This document shows positions 41,180 through 51,084 of a stretch of 64,000 nucleotides of DNA, piece by piece. The DNA comes from Prorocentrum cordatum. Its lineage: Eukaryota; Sar; Dinophyceae; Prorocentrales; Prorocentraceae. A program made the position numbers and the translations under genes. How positions within the stretch are numbered: position 1 is the first letter of the stretch; every line of letters starts with the position of its first letter. A model generated the notes under the pieces. It saw nothing but the letters and a program-made list of their open reading frames with translations. It was not told where the DNA came from and ran no database searches. The stretch lies in assembly GCA_963575745.1 (NCBI GenBank), contig CAUYUJ010015501.1, positions 230,330 to 294,329 on the forward strand. Direction: 5' to 3'.

Positions 41180-41350
41180 CGGGGGTCCATGCAAACGGGG
41201 GTCAGCCAGAGCGCCGGGTCTTGCAGGATGCTGCAGAGCTGTAGGGCTGCATTGGACCGGGTTGAGGTGCAGGATCCTGCAGGATCTGCATGATCTCGCA
41301 GGATTCTGCAGAGCTTGACTGACCCGGGTTTGCATTGACCCGGGCCAGTA
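41180..41350. mobile_element. Z inverted-repeat element, copy 1
   Basis: Left arm GGTCCATGCAAACGGGGGTC and right arm GACCCGGGTTTGCATTGACC are inverted. The core repeats GCAGGATCCTGCAG-like units. Same family as 48141-48302. Confidence 0.75.
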
Positions 41351-41362
41351 GAAGCCCGATTA

Positions 41363-41570
41363 CGGCAGGTTCGCGTCGTGTCGAGCAGCGGCGACCCCGC
41401 CGCCAGCGCTCAAGGTGGAACGCCGGCGGCGGCCCGGAATCTGCCGATGTTGAACCGATGGCGCCGCCGGCGGCGGCGGGGACGTTTCGGAAAAGTCCGA
41501 TCGTCCCAGGTTGAGCCATCACCGCGGTGTCAGGAACCAGCGCCAGGGTCGCCACGACACGAACCTGCTG
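41363..41570. mobile_element. Y inverted-repeat element, copy 1
   Basis: 208 bp flanked by TA on both sides (41361-41362, 41571-41572). Left end CGGCAGGTTCGCGTCGTGTC; right end in reverse complement CAGCAGGTTCGTGTCGTGGC. Confidence 0.75.
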
Positions 41571-41572
41571 TA

Positions 41573-41962
41573 GGCCTCCCCGATGGGGTCAGAGCAGATG
41601 TGGTCGGGGGATCGCACCACATCGCCGATTCATCGGCGACGCGGCTCGATGTGGAGCCCAATCTTCTCCACGCGGACGTCGCCGCTGCATCGCCGACGTC
41701 GCCGATGCATCGCTAATGTTTCGACGATGCATCGCCGATGCATTGGCGATGCGGCGCGATCCTCCGTCCTATCTACGGTAGGTTCGCGACGTGTCGACCG
41801 GCGGCGACCCCGCGGCCGACATTCAACATTGAACGCCGCCAGTGACCCAGAATCGACGGCCGATCGTTTAAGGTTGAAAGATCCCCGTGGTGTCAGGAAC
41901 CAGCGTCGAAGTCGGCACCGAAGTCTAACCTGCCGTACTTCGGCCCCATCTGGGAGGCCTCT
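41573..41962. mobile_element. X element, copy 2, split by a Y element
   Basis: Begins GGCCTCCCCGATGGGGTCAG next to the TA that ends Y copy 1, carries the GCATCGCCGATGC units, and ends CCCCATCTGGGAGGCCTC. The right arm is interrupted at a TA by Y copy 2. Without it the arm matches copy 1. Confidence 0.8.
41776..41935. mobile_element. Y inverted-repeat element, copy 2 (nested)
   Basis: 160 bp starting CGGTAGGTTCGCGACGTGTC and ending TCTAACCTGCCG, flanked by TA at 41774-41775 and 41936-41937. It interrupts X copy 2 exactly at the TA of the ATCTACT site. Confidence 0.85.
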
Positions 41963-42059
41963 ATCTTACGCTCGCGCGCGCGGCGCGCCAGCACCAGGAC
42001 ATGGGGAAGCCTGGCGCGGCTGCCTGGTCATGCACGGCGTGAGGTTTTGGCCCGGGGAC

Positions 42060-42480
42060 CTTCGAAGAAGGGGCTCGGGATGAGAGACCAGTCCTGGAGA
42101 AAGGATCGGGACTTCTGGGAGCTTTGTGTCGGAAAGTCGGGACGTCGCACACTTGGGATAGGGGAGGAGGTGGGTGGATGGTCAGAGGAGGGCCAATCAA
42201 GGCAACGGTAGTCGGCCTTCGCGGGGGCGCCCTCGTCGCCATGGTTGGACGCAGCTCGGAAGCTAGCTGGGTGCCGTGGCTGGCGCGCTTGGACCCCGGG
42301 AAGGCTCTGGGGTGATCGATTCGGGCTGCCGCTGTCTCAACTCGCCCTGCTCTGAGGTGGGGCTGTGGGCGACGGAGGTCAGAGGCAGCGCTTCTGACGC
42401 GCGCGTTTGGCGCGCCCGCACCGGGAAGGGGGATGCCTGGCACGGCTTGGGGGAGGGAGTGGGCGGGTGGGGCCGAGCAC
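42060..42480. repeat. Dispersed repeat, partner at 49500-49830
   Basis: Shared words include CTCGTCG, GACGCAGCT, GGAAGCTGG-like sequence, GCGCTTGGACCC and GCCGCTGTCTCAACTCGCCC. Two diverged copies of an element about 300 bp long. Confidence 0.6.
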
Positions 42481-42574
42481 ACGGGGACAGCAGCTGCGCA
42501 GAAGTCCAGGCCAGAGCGCCCACCAAGAAGCAGAGCTCCAGCCGTCAAGCATCATGGCCAGAGAGATCTTAGGA

Positions 42575-43000
42575 CGGGCCCAGAGATCCGACGCTCCAAA
42601 AAGATTGGAGCGGACGGTTTGGGACTGTTTTCGACCTCCGGGAGCCCCTGCCAGGGCTCGTTTCGATTCCTCCGATTCGATTCGATTCGACTTCGATGGA
42701 TTCCGATTCCGACTCGATTCGACTTGGGCTTCCGATTTGGATTTCGATTTCAAACTGGAGGCATGCTAGCCTGCCGATGTCCGCCGATTCGACTTTTCCC
42801 GATTCGGCTGCCGATTTCCGCCGATCCGATTCGTGTCGATTGCCGATCCGATTCATCGGTTGGATTCTGGGCTCTCCTGCCCTGCCAGGCCTCTGGACCG
42901 TCGGGAAAACGACTCAGGACGAAAAACCGGCCCGGGGGGAAGTGGTCCAGACCTCCAGGGCCCACGCATCGAAAGGTCGGAGCAGCCGGATGTCCGGGAT
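42575..43000. repeat. R repeat, copy 1, with inserted GATTC-rich block
   Basis: Flanks match 48505-48690 (GGACGGTTTGGGACTGTTTT, GGACCGTCGGGAAAACGACT, GGTCCAGACCTCCAGGGCCC). A 234-base block of GATTCGATTC-like sequence at 42656-42889 is extra and bordered by the direct repeat CCTGCCAGG (42647-42655 and 42881-42889). Confidence 0.7.
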
Positions 43001-44285
43001 TGGGACGGGCGTCTTCGTAGCAGCATTGCTCTTTCGTGGTCTGCGTCGCTTGCGGCATACCGCCGGCGAAAGAGAGCAGTGGGCCGAGGGTGGCGGATGC
43101 CAGGGGTAACGCCAGGGGCGGGGGACAGGCTCGGGGGAGAGGCGCAACGAGCCCCCAGTCGCCCATGGATCACCGACGGGGTGGTGCAGTTCATGAGTAC
43201 AGCCGATCTGCGAGGCCTCTTGCAGGAGGGGAAAAAGCACGCAGGCACAATTCATCGTCGACTCCCAGGAAAACATGGGAAAAGATATGGGAAGTGGGGT
43301 GAAGACAAAAACCCCGAAGGTATGGGAAAATACTGGGAATCCTGTGATTTGTGTGTATTTTTTTGTGTGTCCCTGGGCCCCTCTACTCTTCCAGTTGCAG
43401 GTCTGCTTGTGGCGATGTGTGGTGGCGTGTTGGCGGCACTCCCGCGCCCGCCCGGCGCGCAGGGCAGTGGTGCCGCACCACCGCAGCAGCGGACATCGGG
43501 CACATGTGGGCAGCACCTTCGTCCATTGGGGGGTGGACAGAACCCCCAACAGTGACACGTCGATTAGTGAATTGTCCGTTTTCGGTTTTCGAGAGGGCGC
43601 CGTGGCCGTTATTTTCCAGGCTTGCGCCCGCCAGGTTTGGGCCTCGGGTCGTTTTCACTAAACCACGTTTTGCTAAAGGGGGGTCTGTCCATCCCCGATC
43701 CATGCGACCCATGACTCTGCCAGGTCGATGCTTCCCCCCTGAGGCAGCCCCCCCTCCCATGATCGTTGCCCCTCGGAAGGGGAGGCGGGAAGGGGACGCG
43801 CAGGTCGCAATGCCCAATTCGCATCAACTATGTGAGACTTGCCTGGCTCGAAATTCTCAGTGGCACGCCCCACCTATGGGCCTTGCATGCCCTGGGTGCA
43901 AAATTCGAGGTACATCGCATATTTCTTCATATCCGCGTGGACATAAGCTCCACGCTGCCGAGTATCTTTCGGACGGGGCAGCTTGGCGACAGGCCCCAGA
44001 TGGCAGGCCCGCACTCTCCCAGGCGGGGTGGGGTACCTGGTCCATATCGGCGGTCAAGGGGCGATTTGGGGGGGAGGGGGGCGGACATTCCCCCTGAGCC
44101 CGCGATTTACAATGAGGATCTATGCGCTTCAACCTTCGGGGCTTGTTCAAACAAGACGCGCTTCGCCCCGAAATGGCTGCGGAAAACGTGCGACGTGTGA
44201 AGCGACGCCTGACATGGACATGCCCATTCGAAAGAAGACAAAAGCGGACAAATCGTGCCCCGTCTCTCTCGGCTAGGACGAGGAT
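43001..44285. other. Mixed sequence, nothing identified
   Basis: About 1.3 kb with a short loose repeat of AAAACATGGGAAAAG/TATGGGAAAATACTGG near 43270-43340. No conserved protein or RNA seen. Confidence 0.4.
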
Positions 44286-44289
44286 AGAT

Positions 44290-44420
44290 CCCTTCTGGAG
44301 CGTTCTGGAACGCTTTCAGAGCGTTCTAGAACGCTCTGAGAAGGCCGCGGCGCTCGATACATCCATGAGAACCGCCGGATCTCAGAGATTCTCGATTTAT
44401 CCTCCCCCGATGTTATCTTC
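44290..44420. repeat. S repeat copy 2 with 24-bp perfect palindrome
   Basis: 44316-44339 is a perfect palindrome centred on TTCTAGAA (AGAGCGTTCTAGAACGCTCT inside), preceded by TTCTGGAGCGTTCTGGAACG. The following 80 bases match 8975-9050 loosely. Confidence 0.7.
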
Positions 44421-44606
44421 GTCCTTCGTCCTGGCTTCGTCTTAACCTTGCAGGCGGCTCCGAAGGCTTCTTTATGAGCTGCTCCAATTTGGGCGCAGCT
44501 CGCCTAGGGCCAGAGGGCCAGAGGGGTGTTTCTCATAGGCCTTCCAGACTGAGCCAAACTAAAAGGCTTTCACTTGTTATCAGCGACCCAACCATGGCAA
44601 TGGCAA

Positions 44607-44807
44607 GGTCACTAAGGGCTTGACGACGTTTCGCCGGTCGACTTGTGGGGAGCGAGCCGGATCAAGCAAGACAGCTACAGATAGATCAAGGTGAATCCAT
44701 GCAGATTTTGATACACCCAGGAAAATCTTTGTAAATTCTGAGCAAATCTTGGGCGCCCCAGCGCGAGTCGATGGACGGCAGAAGTCGTCAAGCCCTTGAT
44801 CACAAGG
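44607..44807. mobile_element. Q fold-back element
   Basis: GGTCACTAAGGGCTTGACGA on the left pairs with TCGTCAAGCCCTTGATCAC on the right; pairing continues loosely for about 40 bases. The interior is AT-richer. Single copy in the window. Confidence 0.5.
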
Positions 44808-45138
44808 TGATGCTAGATCGTGCTGCTACCTTCGCGGAGGCGAAGGCCCCCAGGTGGCGGCGCGAGGCCGGCGAGACTCGGCCGCACACCGTGTGCCGGT
44901 TCTCAAATCTGCTCTGCACGGCAGGAGCAGTGTCCCGCTGAGGAGCCGCCTGCACAGCTTGGGTGCTGCACAGCTGAGGCGCCGTTGCACAGCTCGCACC
45001 CATAGGGCGACGTCTGAGACGCACTTCTTGCACGCTCAAATGGCCGCGTTCGTGGTGGCTCCTCTTCTGCACGGGTTTGGACTCTGGCAGTCCCTCCGAC
45101 CATCAGCCACGCTTACTCTTGTTTTTCTTCTGCGCTGA

Positions 45139-45510
45139 CTACATCTGTCTCTTGTCCTCCGCCTCTCCCTGCTCCCAGCTGGCGCAGGCAATACGCATGC
45201 ATGGATTATTTTTGAAGTCTCCGAGTTCCCGCGGTCTCGGCCGGGAGCCTCTTTTGGGGGGAGCATCCAAGGTTCTACGCCGGGGGGCGCCTAGACGGTG
45301 TCCTGATATTTGGCAGGTAGTGCGTCTATATTGCAGCTCGACGCTCGGATCGCCTCTGTCTATAAAAAAGCTCTCGCTTGAAACAGCTGCAAACATCATG
45401 CCATGATGTGTAAACTTGCGCAACAGCTCCACTGCTGGAGCGTCGTCATTGATCGACAAGGGGTTCTCTCTGGGCACTGCCTTGAGTGGTATGACTCTGG
45501 CCATGAGCAT
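45139..45510 (-). CDS. Unrecognised minus-strand frame
   Basis: 124 codons with balanced composition, for example SINDDAPAVELLRKFTHHGM and FAAVSSESFFIDRGDPSVEL. The second half (LGAPRRRTLDAPPKRGS) is less convincing. No family recognised. It could be an exon or an old mobile-element piece. Confidence 0.3.
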   Translation of the reverse strand: MLMARVIPLKAVPRENPLSINDDAPAVELLRKFTHHGMMFAAVSSESFFIDRGDPSVELQYRRTTCQISGHRLGAPRRRTLDAPPKRGSRPRPRELGDFKNNPCMRIACASWEQGEAEDKRQM

Positions 45511-45664
45511 TACGTGTAAAAGCGTGAGACGCCATCAAACAATACGACCAACGCTGCACGTATGGAGGGCGGCCCCTTCTCCAAGCGGGGCTCTCTCGGC
45601 CCACGTCCTTGAACCCCGTTGAACGCTTGTGGTCCTGCCTCTTCGCCTCTTCGCGCTCCTTGCA

Positions 45665-45862
45665 TCGAAGAACACAAAACTGCATAAACATCAACGTTTG
45701 CAGCTCCGCGCGGAGTTCTTGGATCGGCGTTGGACCCCCCCGGCGGCGTCTCCAGCCGCCGCCCCCGGCGCATTCCGCGCGCCAGGGAGGGGGGGTCCAG
45801 CGCAGATCCAAGGAATCCGCGCGGACCTTCGAAAGTGCATGTCTATGCCGTTTTTCGTGCCT
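45665..45862. mobile_element. W fold-back element, copy f
   Basis: Starts TCGAAGAACACAAAACTGC and carries CGCGCGGAGTTCTTGGATCG against CAGATCCAAGGAATCCGCGC. The right terminus has decayed, with CCTGCAG just beyond. It lies outside any gene I can define. Confidence 0.75.
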
Positions 45863-45869
45863 GCAGGGC

Positions 45870-46825
45870 AGTTGCCTTTCAAGACGCGAGCTCGTGCCAG
45901 AAGTCGGCGGGTCGCGTGGGGCGGTCGTCCTTCGAACGCCTCCCGCGGGCGACAGCGAGCCCCTGGAGGGGCTTACGAGGCGGGGCTACGGGGCCAATCG
46001 GCGGCGAAATCCGAACCCTACCCTTGCCGGTCCACGACGCAGGCAACTCGATGGGCGGCGGGGGGTAGGGTTCGTCCTCTCTATTGCGTAGCGGCTGCAA
46101 GCCGCTAGACGGGGACAGGGGCCTAGTCAGAGCGTAGACCGTGAAACTTGGGGAGCGTTGGAAATGGCCTCAAATACGAGGCGCGTGGACAGGGTCTGCC
46201 CGCCACTCTCCGGCAGCATGCTGGCCTAAGGACCTCTTGAAGCAGAGACTCTGGACATTGGCTTGGCTTCTGTGGATCCTCATTCACCTCGGGCGCAACG
46301 TGTGGCCTCCCGCCCCTGCGAGTGGTCGTTTGCGTCACCCGCTTGCGAGCTGGTGGTCTTATCGCCCCCACTCCTCCACGGCCCCAGCCTTCTCGCTTAG
46401 CGAAGTGATCGCTCAATTATTTCTCTCTCTCTCTCTCTCTCTCTCTCCCTTGACATCCGCGGACATGGTTGTTCGACCCGCGTCCCGAGAGGTCCCGACC
46501 GCTTCACAGGGGGTAGCGTTTCGTCCCAGATCCATGCTTGATTGTCCCGGGGCCCGAGAACGGACCCGACGAGGGGCCGAAATCAAGGAAAACGCCCAGT
46601 CTGAAAAAAACATCGTCGGAGATCTTGGCCTCCTCCCCTCCCCATCCCCAGGGCAGCAGTAAGGGGGATAGGCTCAGGGGGGACAGCATCGACCCGCGGT
46701 CACCCACTCATCGCCGATGGGCCAGACAGCGCGCGGGTTCACTGGCGGAGGCATGTCGCCGATCTGTCGGCGATGTGTCACCGATTCCAGCTCGATGTTT
46801 CCCTCCATTATCCGGTCACTCCTTC
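45870..46825. other. Mixed sequence with short CT tract
   Basis: A (CT)n run at 46424-46448. Otherwise nothing recognised. Confidence 0.4.
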
Positions 46826-46829
46826 ACTC

Positions 46830-47098
46830 CAGGCCTCCCAAATGGAGCCCGAGCAGATGGGGTCAGAGGCTCGCACCGCTGCGCCGATGCATCGGCGATG
46901 CGGCGCGACGCGGAGGCCGACCCTCTCCACGCCGAGGTCGCCGATGCATCGGCGATGCGGCGCGATGCCCCGACCCCGGGTGCTCGGACAACGATAACAA
47001 CGATAACAACGATAACAACGACAACGATAACAACGATAACAACGATGACAACGATAACAACGATAACAACGTGCTCGGACCCCGTCCGGGAGGCCTCC
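46830..47098. mobile_element. X element, copy 4, with inserted ACGATAACA array
   Basis: AGGCCTCCCAAATGGAGCCC on the left and CCCCGTCCGGGAGGCCTCC on the right, with GCATCGGCGATGCGGCGCG inside. At 46990-47070 an (ACGATAACA)n tract is bordered by the direct repeat GTGCTCGGAC (46980-46989, 47071-47080). Confidence 0.75.
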
Positions 47099-48140
47099 GC
47101 GAACGTTGCCCCCGAGGTCGCCGCTGGGCCCGCCGCCGCGCTCAGCCTCGACCTGGTGCCGGCGGCCGCTGGCCCGGCCGGCCCCCGCGGCGCGCCGGCG
47201 CCCGCTGCCGAGGCTCGGCCGGCGCCCGCGGGCCCGGCCGCGCCCTCGGCGCCGCCCGTGGCGAGCTCGAGGGGCCTCCCCGAGCCGTGGGCACCGCCGG
47301 GCTCTGCGCCGCAGGGCGCCGCGGGCGGCAGCGGCGGCGGCGCCGCCGCCGGGCCGCCGAGGTCGGGCTCCAGCGGCACGGCGCGCTCTGGGGAGGCGAT
47401 CGGGGCTCACGCACAGCGAGCTCCTGGCGTCTCGTTTCAGTTCGAGCCAGGCGTCTGCGCCCAGTTTTCCGGGCCCTGGGGCCCTCACAGCCGGGTCCGG
47501 CTCGCAAAGTGGCGCAGAGAGATCGGCTCTGGGGGTCTCCACTCGTCGTGCTTACGATGTTTCCAACTTTTCGCGCCGTCTGATCTCAGGGTAACTTAAC
47601 GGGGATCAGCGCTAACAGGGGGTCGATCCTGGCCTGGACGTCCTCCAGGATCCTGAGGTTTTTTCTGGGTGCCACCTGGGCCTGTGGGACGAGGAGGTCG
47701 ACCCCTGGGCCGACCTTCCCAACTTTGTGGAGTCCTCCCCTCCCTCCTCCAGCTAGTCCCCTCCAGCGGACCTGGATTTGGGAGCCACGCGGGGCTGATC
47801 CCTCCCTTCCGCCCTCCGCTGACCCAGGCCTGGAAGCTGCTGAGCGGCCGGCCAGGCTTCACGGCAGGGCCGTGGCCGACCCAGGTTTTTGCTGGCCCGT
47901 GCGCAAGTGCGTCCCGAGGCGAGGACGCGGTCCCTCGATCGCGTGTGAGGGTGACTCTTCGCCAGCGTCCCCTGTGGTGCGGGCCCACGTCGCTTCGCGG
48001 GGGCGCCCTGGCCGCTTCCTGGCGCCGTCGGTGCCTCGCCGCCGTCGGTCGTCGTCCGTCGCCCTCCTTCGTCGTCGGGCGTCGTCGGTTGGCCCCCCCG
48101 TTGCGCTTGCGCGCCAGGGGTTCCTCGCGGGAGCCTTGAG
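47099..48140. other. Very GC-rich segment, doubtful Ala/Pro frame
   Basis: 47110-47420 can be read as an Ala/Pro/Gly-rich chain in plus frame 2 or as similar chains on the minus strand. Low complexity prevents a decision. The rest shows nothing. Confidence 0.3.
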
Positions 48141-48302
48141 ACGGGGGTCAATGCAAACGGGGTCAGCCAGAGCGCCAGAACTTGCAGGATCCTGCAGGGC
48201 CAGGGGTGCACTGACCCGGGCTTGCGTGCAGGATCTTGCAGGATCCTGCAGAATTTTGCAGGATCCTACAAAGCCTGACTGACCAGGTTTGCATTGACCG
48301 GG
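48141..48302. mobile_element. Z inverted-repeat element, copy 2
   Basis: GGTCAATGCAAACGGGGTCA on the left; the right arm reads in reverse complement GGTCAATGCAAACCTGGTCA. The core holds four GCAGGATCCTGCAG-like units. Confidence 0.8.
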
Positions 48303-48504
48303 GTCATTAGATCCCCGACCACTGTGGCCCTCCGACTGCGGAGTGCGATGCGATAGCAGCAGCCTGCGCGCTTGGGTTTGGCCCCGTTCCCCCCCCAAGA
48401 GCCGCGCACCAACGGTCATCATTGCCTAGAGTCACGCTTGCGCGCAGCCGACGCCCCGCCACCTCAGACTCCAGGCCGCCCAGGCTCAGAGGCGAGAGGA
48501 GGAC

Positions 48505-48975
48505 CTGGAGATCCGACGCTCCAACAGAAATTGGAGAGCGGGCGGTTTGGGGCTGCTTTCGGCCTCCGGGGGCACCTGCCGGGCCTCGGGACCGTCCGAA
48601 GAAGACTCGGGACGAGAAACCGGCCCTGGGGACGTGGTCCAGACCTTTTAGGGCCCACGCACCAAAACAAACAGAGCAGCCAGATGTGTGGTGATCGTTT
48701 CCTCATTCACTGTTTTGCCGACCGGCGCGGGCCGTCGCACCCTTCCCCCCCCCCCATGGAGTGGATTTTGGCTGCTTCGGGCGCCTCTCTCAAGCGGGTG
48801 GGGTCCCCCCCGCAGGACGCACTGTTGCAAGCAGTCGCATTAAGCAGAGGTCCAGAGCCAGACCCCCCCCCTCCCCCCTCCCCGCGGGTGGGGTCCCCCC
48901 CGCAGGACGCACTGTTGCAAGCAGTCGCATTAAGCAGAGGTCCAGAGCCAGACCCCCCCCTCCCTCCTCCCCCCC
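48505..48975. repeat. R repeat copy 2 followed by U repeat copy 2
   Basis: 48505-48690 lacks the GATTC block of copy 1. 48700-48975 matches 9250-9500 and contains an extra exact 89-bp tandem duplication (48796-48884 and 48885-48973, with GCACTGTTGCAAGCAGTCGC). Confidence 0.75.
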
Positions 48976-49189
48976 GTGCCGCCCAATGTCGAGACGCCGC
49001 ATAAGAAAGCGCTCACATAGGGGACGTGCATGCACACGAGGCGTTCTGGCAAGGGCCTCGCCTTCGAGGACAGGAGGAGTTGGCACCTCTTCCTCGGCGG
49101 AAGGGCGGCGCAAGGCCGCGGGCGTAAAACGAGGCCGCCTCCGCCGGCGGAAGCTCGGAGGAAGAAGTACAAACTAGCCTCCAGAGAGA

Positions 49190-49345
49190 TCTTCCTCCTC
49201 CTCCTCCTCCTCCTCCTCCTCCTCCTCCTCCTCCTCCTCCTCCTCCTCCTCCTGCTCCTCCTCCTCCTCCTCCTCCTCCTCCTCCTCCTCCTCCTCCTCT
49301 CCTCCTCCTCCTCCTCCTCCTCCTCCTCCTCCTCCTCCTCCTCCT
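49190..49345. repeat. TCC microsatellite
   Basis: (TCC)n of about 155 bases. On its right, 49345-49500 has an open plus frame (EILAGVEKCALREQSCDEAG) that could be an exon; unsupported. Confidence 0.9.
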
Positions 49346-49499
49346 GGCAAGGTTGTTTGGTTCACGGGCCTGTGAACCCGCCACAGAAATCCTGGCGGGT
49401 GTCGAAAAGTGCGCACTGCGCGAGCAGTCGTGCGACGAGGCTGGCCTCGTGGACTGGGGGAGCGTGTCCATGTGCGTGGTTGGGCGCGTACGTCCTGTT

Positions 49500-49935
49500 C
49501 TGTCGGCTTTCGACAGACTCAGGGGCAACGATCGAGGGGGGTAGGCTCATGGGGGAATGCGGCGACCCCAATCGCCCACTGATCGTTGATAGGAGCCAAA
49601 CAGCCCAACCCCGCCCAGGAACGTGCAGATTGGCTATATCCCTCTGAGCCAGCCCCCCCGTATCGATGTGAGGGGCCGCAGCTCAGAGAAGGGTGAGTTG
49701 AGACAACGGCTGTTGGCCTTCGGGGGGCCCTCTCGTCGTCGCCACGGCTGGACGCAGCTTGGAAAGCTGGTGCGCTTGGACCCTGGGAGCGGTCAGGGAA
49801 CGATTTTGAGTTGCCGTTGTCTCCACTCGCCCTTCTCCGAGCATCACCGATTCATCGGCGATGTGGAGCCCAATTTTCTCCGTCCGGCCGTCGCCGATGC
49901 CTCGGCGAGGCGGTTCGGTGCCCGACCTCAGTTGC
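49500..49935. repeat. Dispersed repeat copy 2 with X fragment
   Basis: 49500-49830 is the partner of 42060-42480. 49843-49935 adds the internal part of an X element (CACCGATTCATCGGCGATGT) without its ends. Confidence 0.55.
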
Positions 49936-50114
49936 CCTGGCCCTATTCCCAGATCGCCGACAATATGATTACTTGTCCAAACAATCCTGTGGTGTTGGGT
50001 GTTGGGTCCACGTTTTGAACGCACAGCGCCACGCGTCACCTCCTCCCGCCCTCCTCCACCCCCTCCCTCCTCCCACCTCCTTGCCTTTTGCCCTCCGCGC
50101 CAATCAGCAATTCC

Positions 50115-50580
50115 GGCACACCCTCGCACACTTCGTGGCCCCATAGGAAGCGCCAAGGAAAGCCAAAATGCCAGCGCTCGCATGGCACTACCGCGCTCAC
50201 TTCGGCACACCCTTCACGCGCTTCGTGGCCCCATAGGGAGCTCCACCGTGGACCCGGTGGCTGCGAACGCATGGCACCACCGCGCCCACTTCGACCCCCC
50301 ACGCGTTTCGTAGGAGGGCCCCAATGGCGGCGTTCGCATGACACCACCGCGCCCACGTCGGCACATCTCTCACACGCTCGGTGGCTCATTAGTGAGCTCC
50401 ACCGAAGGCCCCAGTGGTTGCGCTCGCATGGTACCACCGCACCCATTTCGGCACGCCCGTTACAAGTTCCGTGGCCCCATACAGAACTCCGCCGAAGACC
50501 CCAGCGGCTGCGCTCGCATGGCACCACCGCGCCCATTTCGGCACACCCTTTACACGCTTCGTGGCCCTAAACTGACGAAG
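50115..50580 (-). repeat. P88 array, reverse, about 6 units
   Basis: Reverse-complement units of the 14985-15910 array: CGTGGCCCCATAG, GAGCTCCACCG, CGCTCGCATGGCACCACCGC and CATTTCGGCACACCC. Confidence 0.85.
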
Positions 50581-51080
50581 GACGTCCGATGTCCTTCTTG
50601 AGGTGAAAATTGCGACGAGAGTTCACGAGATAACACCGGCTCCGCCGAACGGACGGCGTCTGGACGATGTGCGTGCAGCAACCGGGAGGAGAGAGATGTA
50701 TTCATGTTGAGTAGGGCCCGCGATCGCGGAAAGTTGGTGAGAGCGCGCGAGAGCGCAGGGCCCATCTTGGGAAGTTGATGACCGAACCCCCCTCCCCCGT
50801 AGAATATCATCACGGGCGGGTTCCTGTGTCCGCGGATCCGATTTCTTCATGCTCCCCGTGTTAAGGGATAGAAATCGAATCCGCCGTAAAAAAAATAGGA
50901 CCGGACGCGGATCCAGAAAATCCTGAATCGGATCTGCGCGGACGGAAATCGGATCCACCGAAACAGAAACCAAATCCAAACTTGGTTCCGCGCGAATCCA
51001 ATTGGTTCTCACAGCGGTTATCCCACGCGCGTCTGCTCAAGACTTCAATCCGTCGTTCTGGGCCCAAGAGGAAAAAACTC
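50581..51080. other. Mixed sequence with GGATCC-rich block
   Basis: 50830-51010 repeats short words such as AATCGGATCC and GGATCCGATT, similar in style to the GATTC block at 42656. No gene. Confidence 0.45.
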
Positions 51081-51084
51081 TCGC

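Noticed and set aside
44547-44568. TTTGGCTCA on the minus strand, similar to part of the spliced leader
   Set aside because: Only nine bases match, no CCGTAG part and no gene follows; expected by chance in a window of this size.
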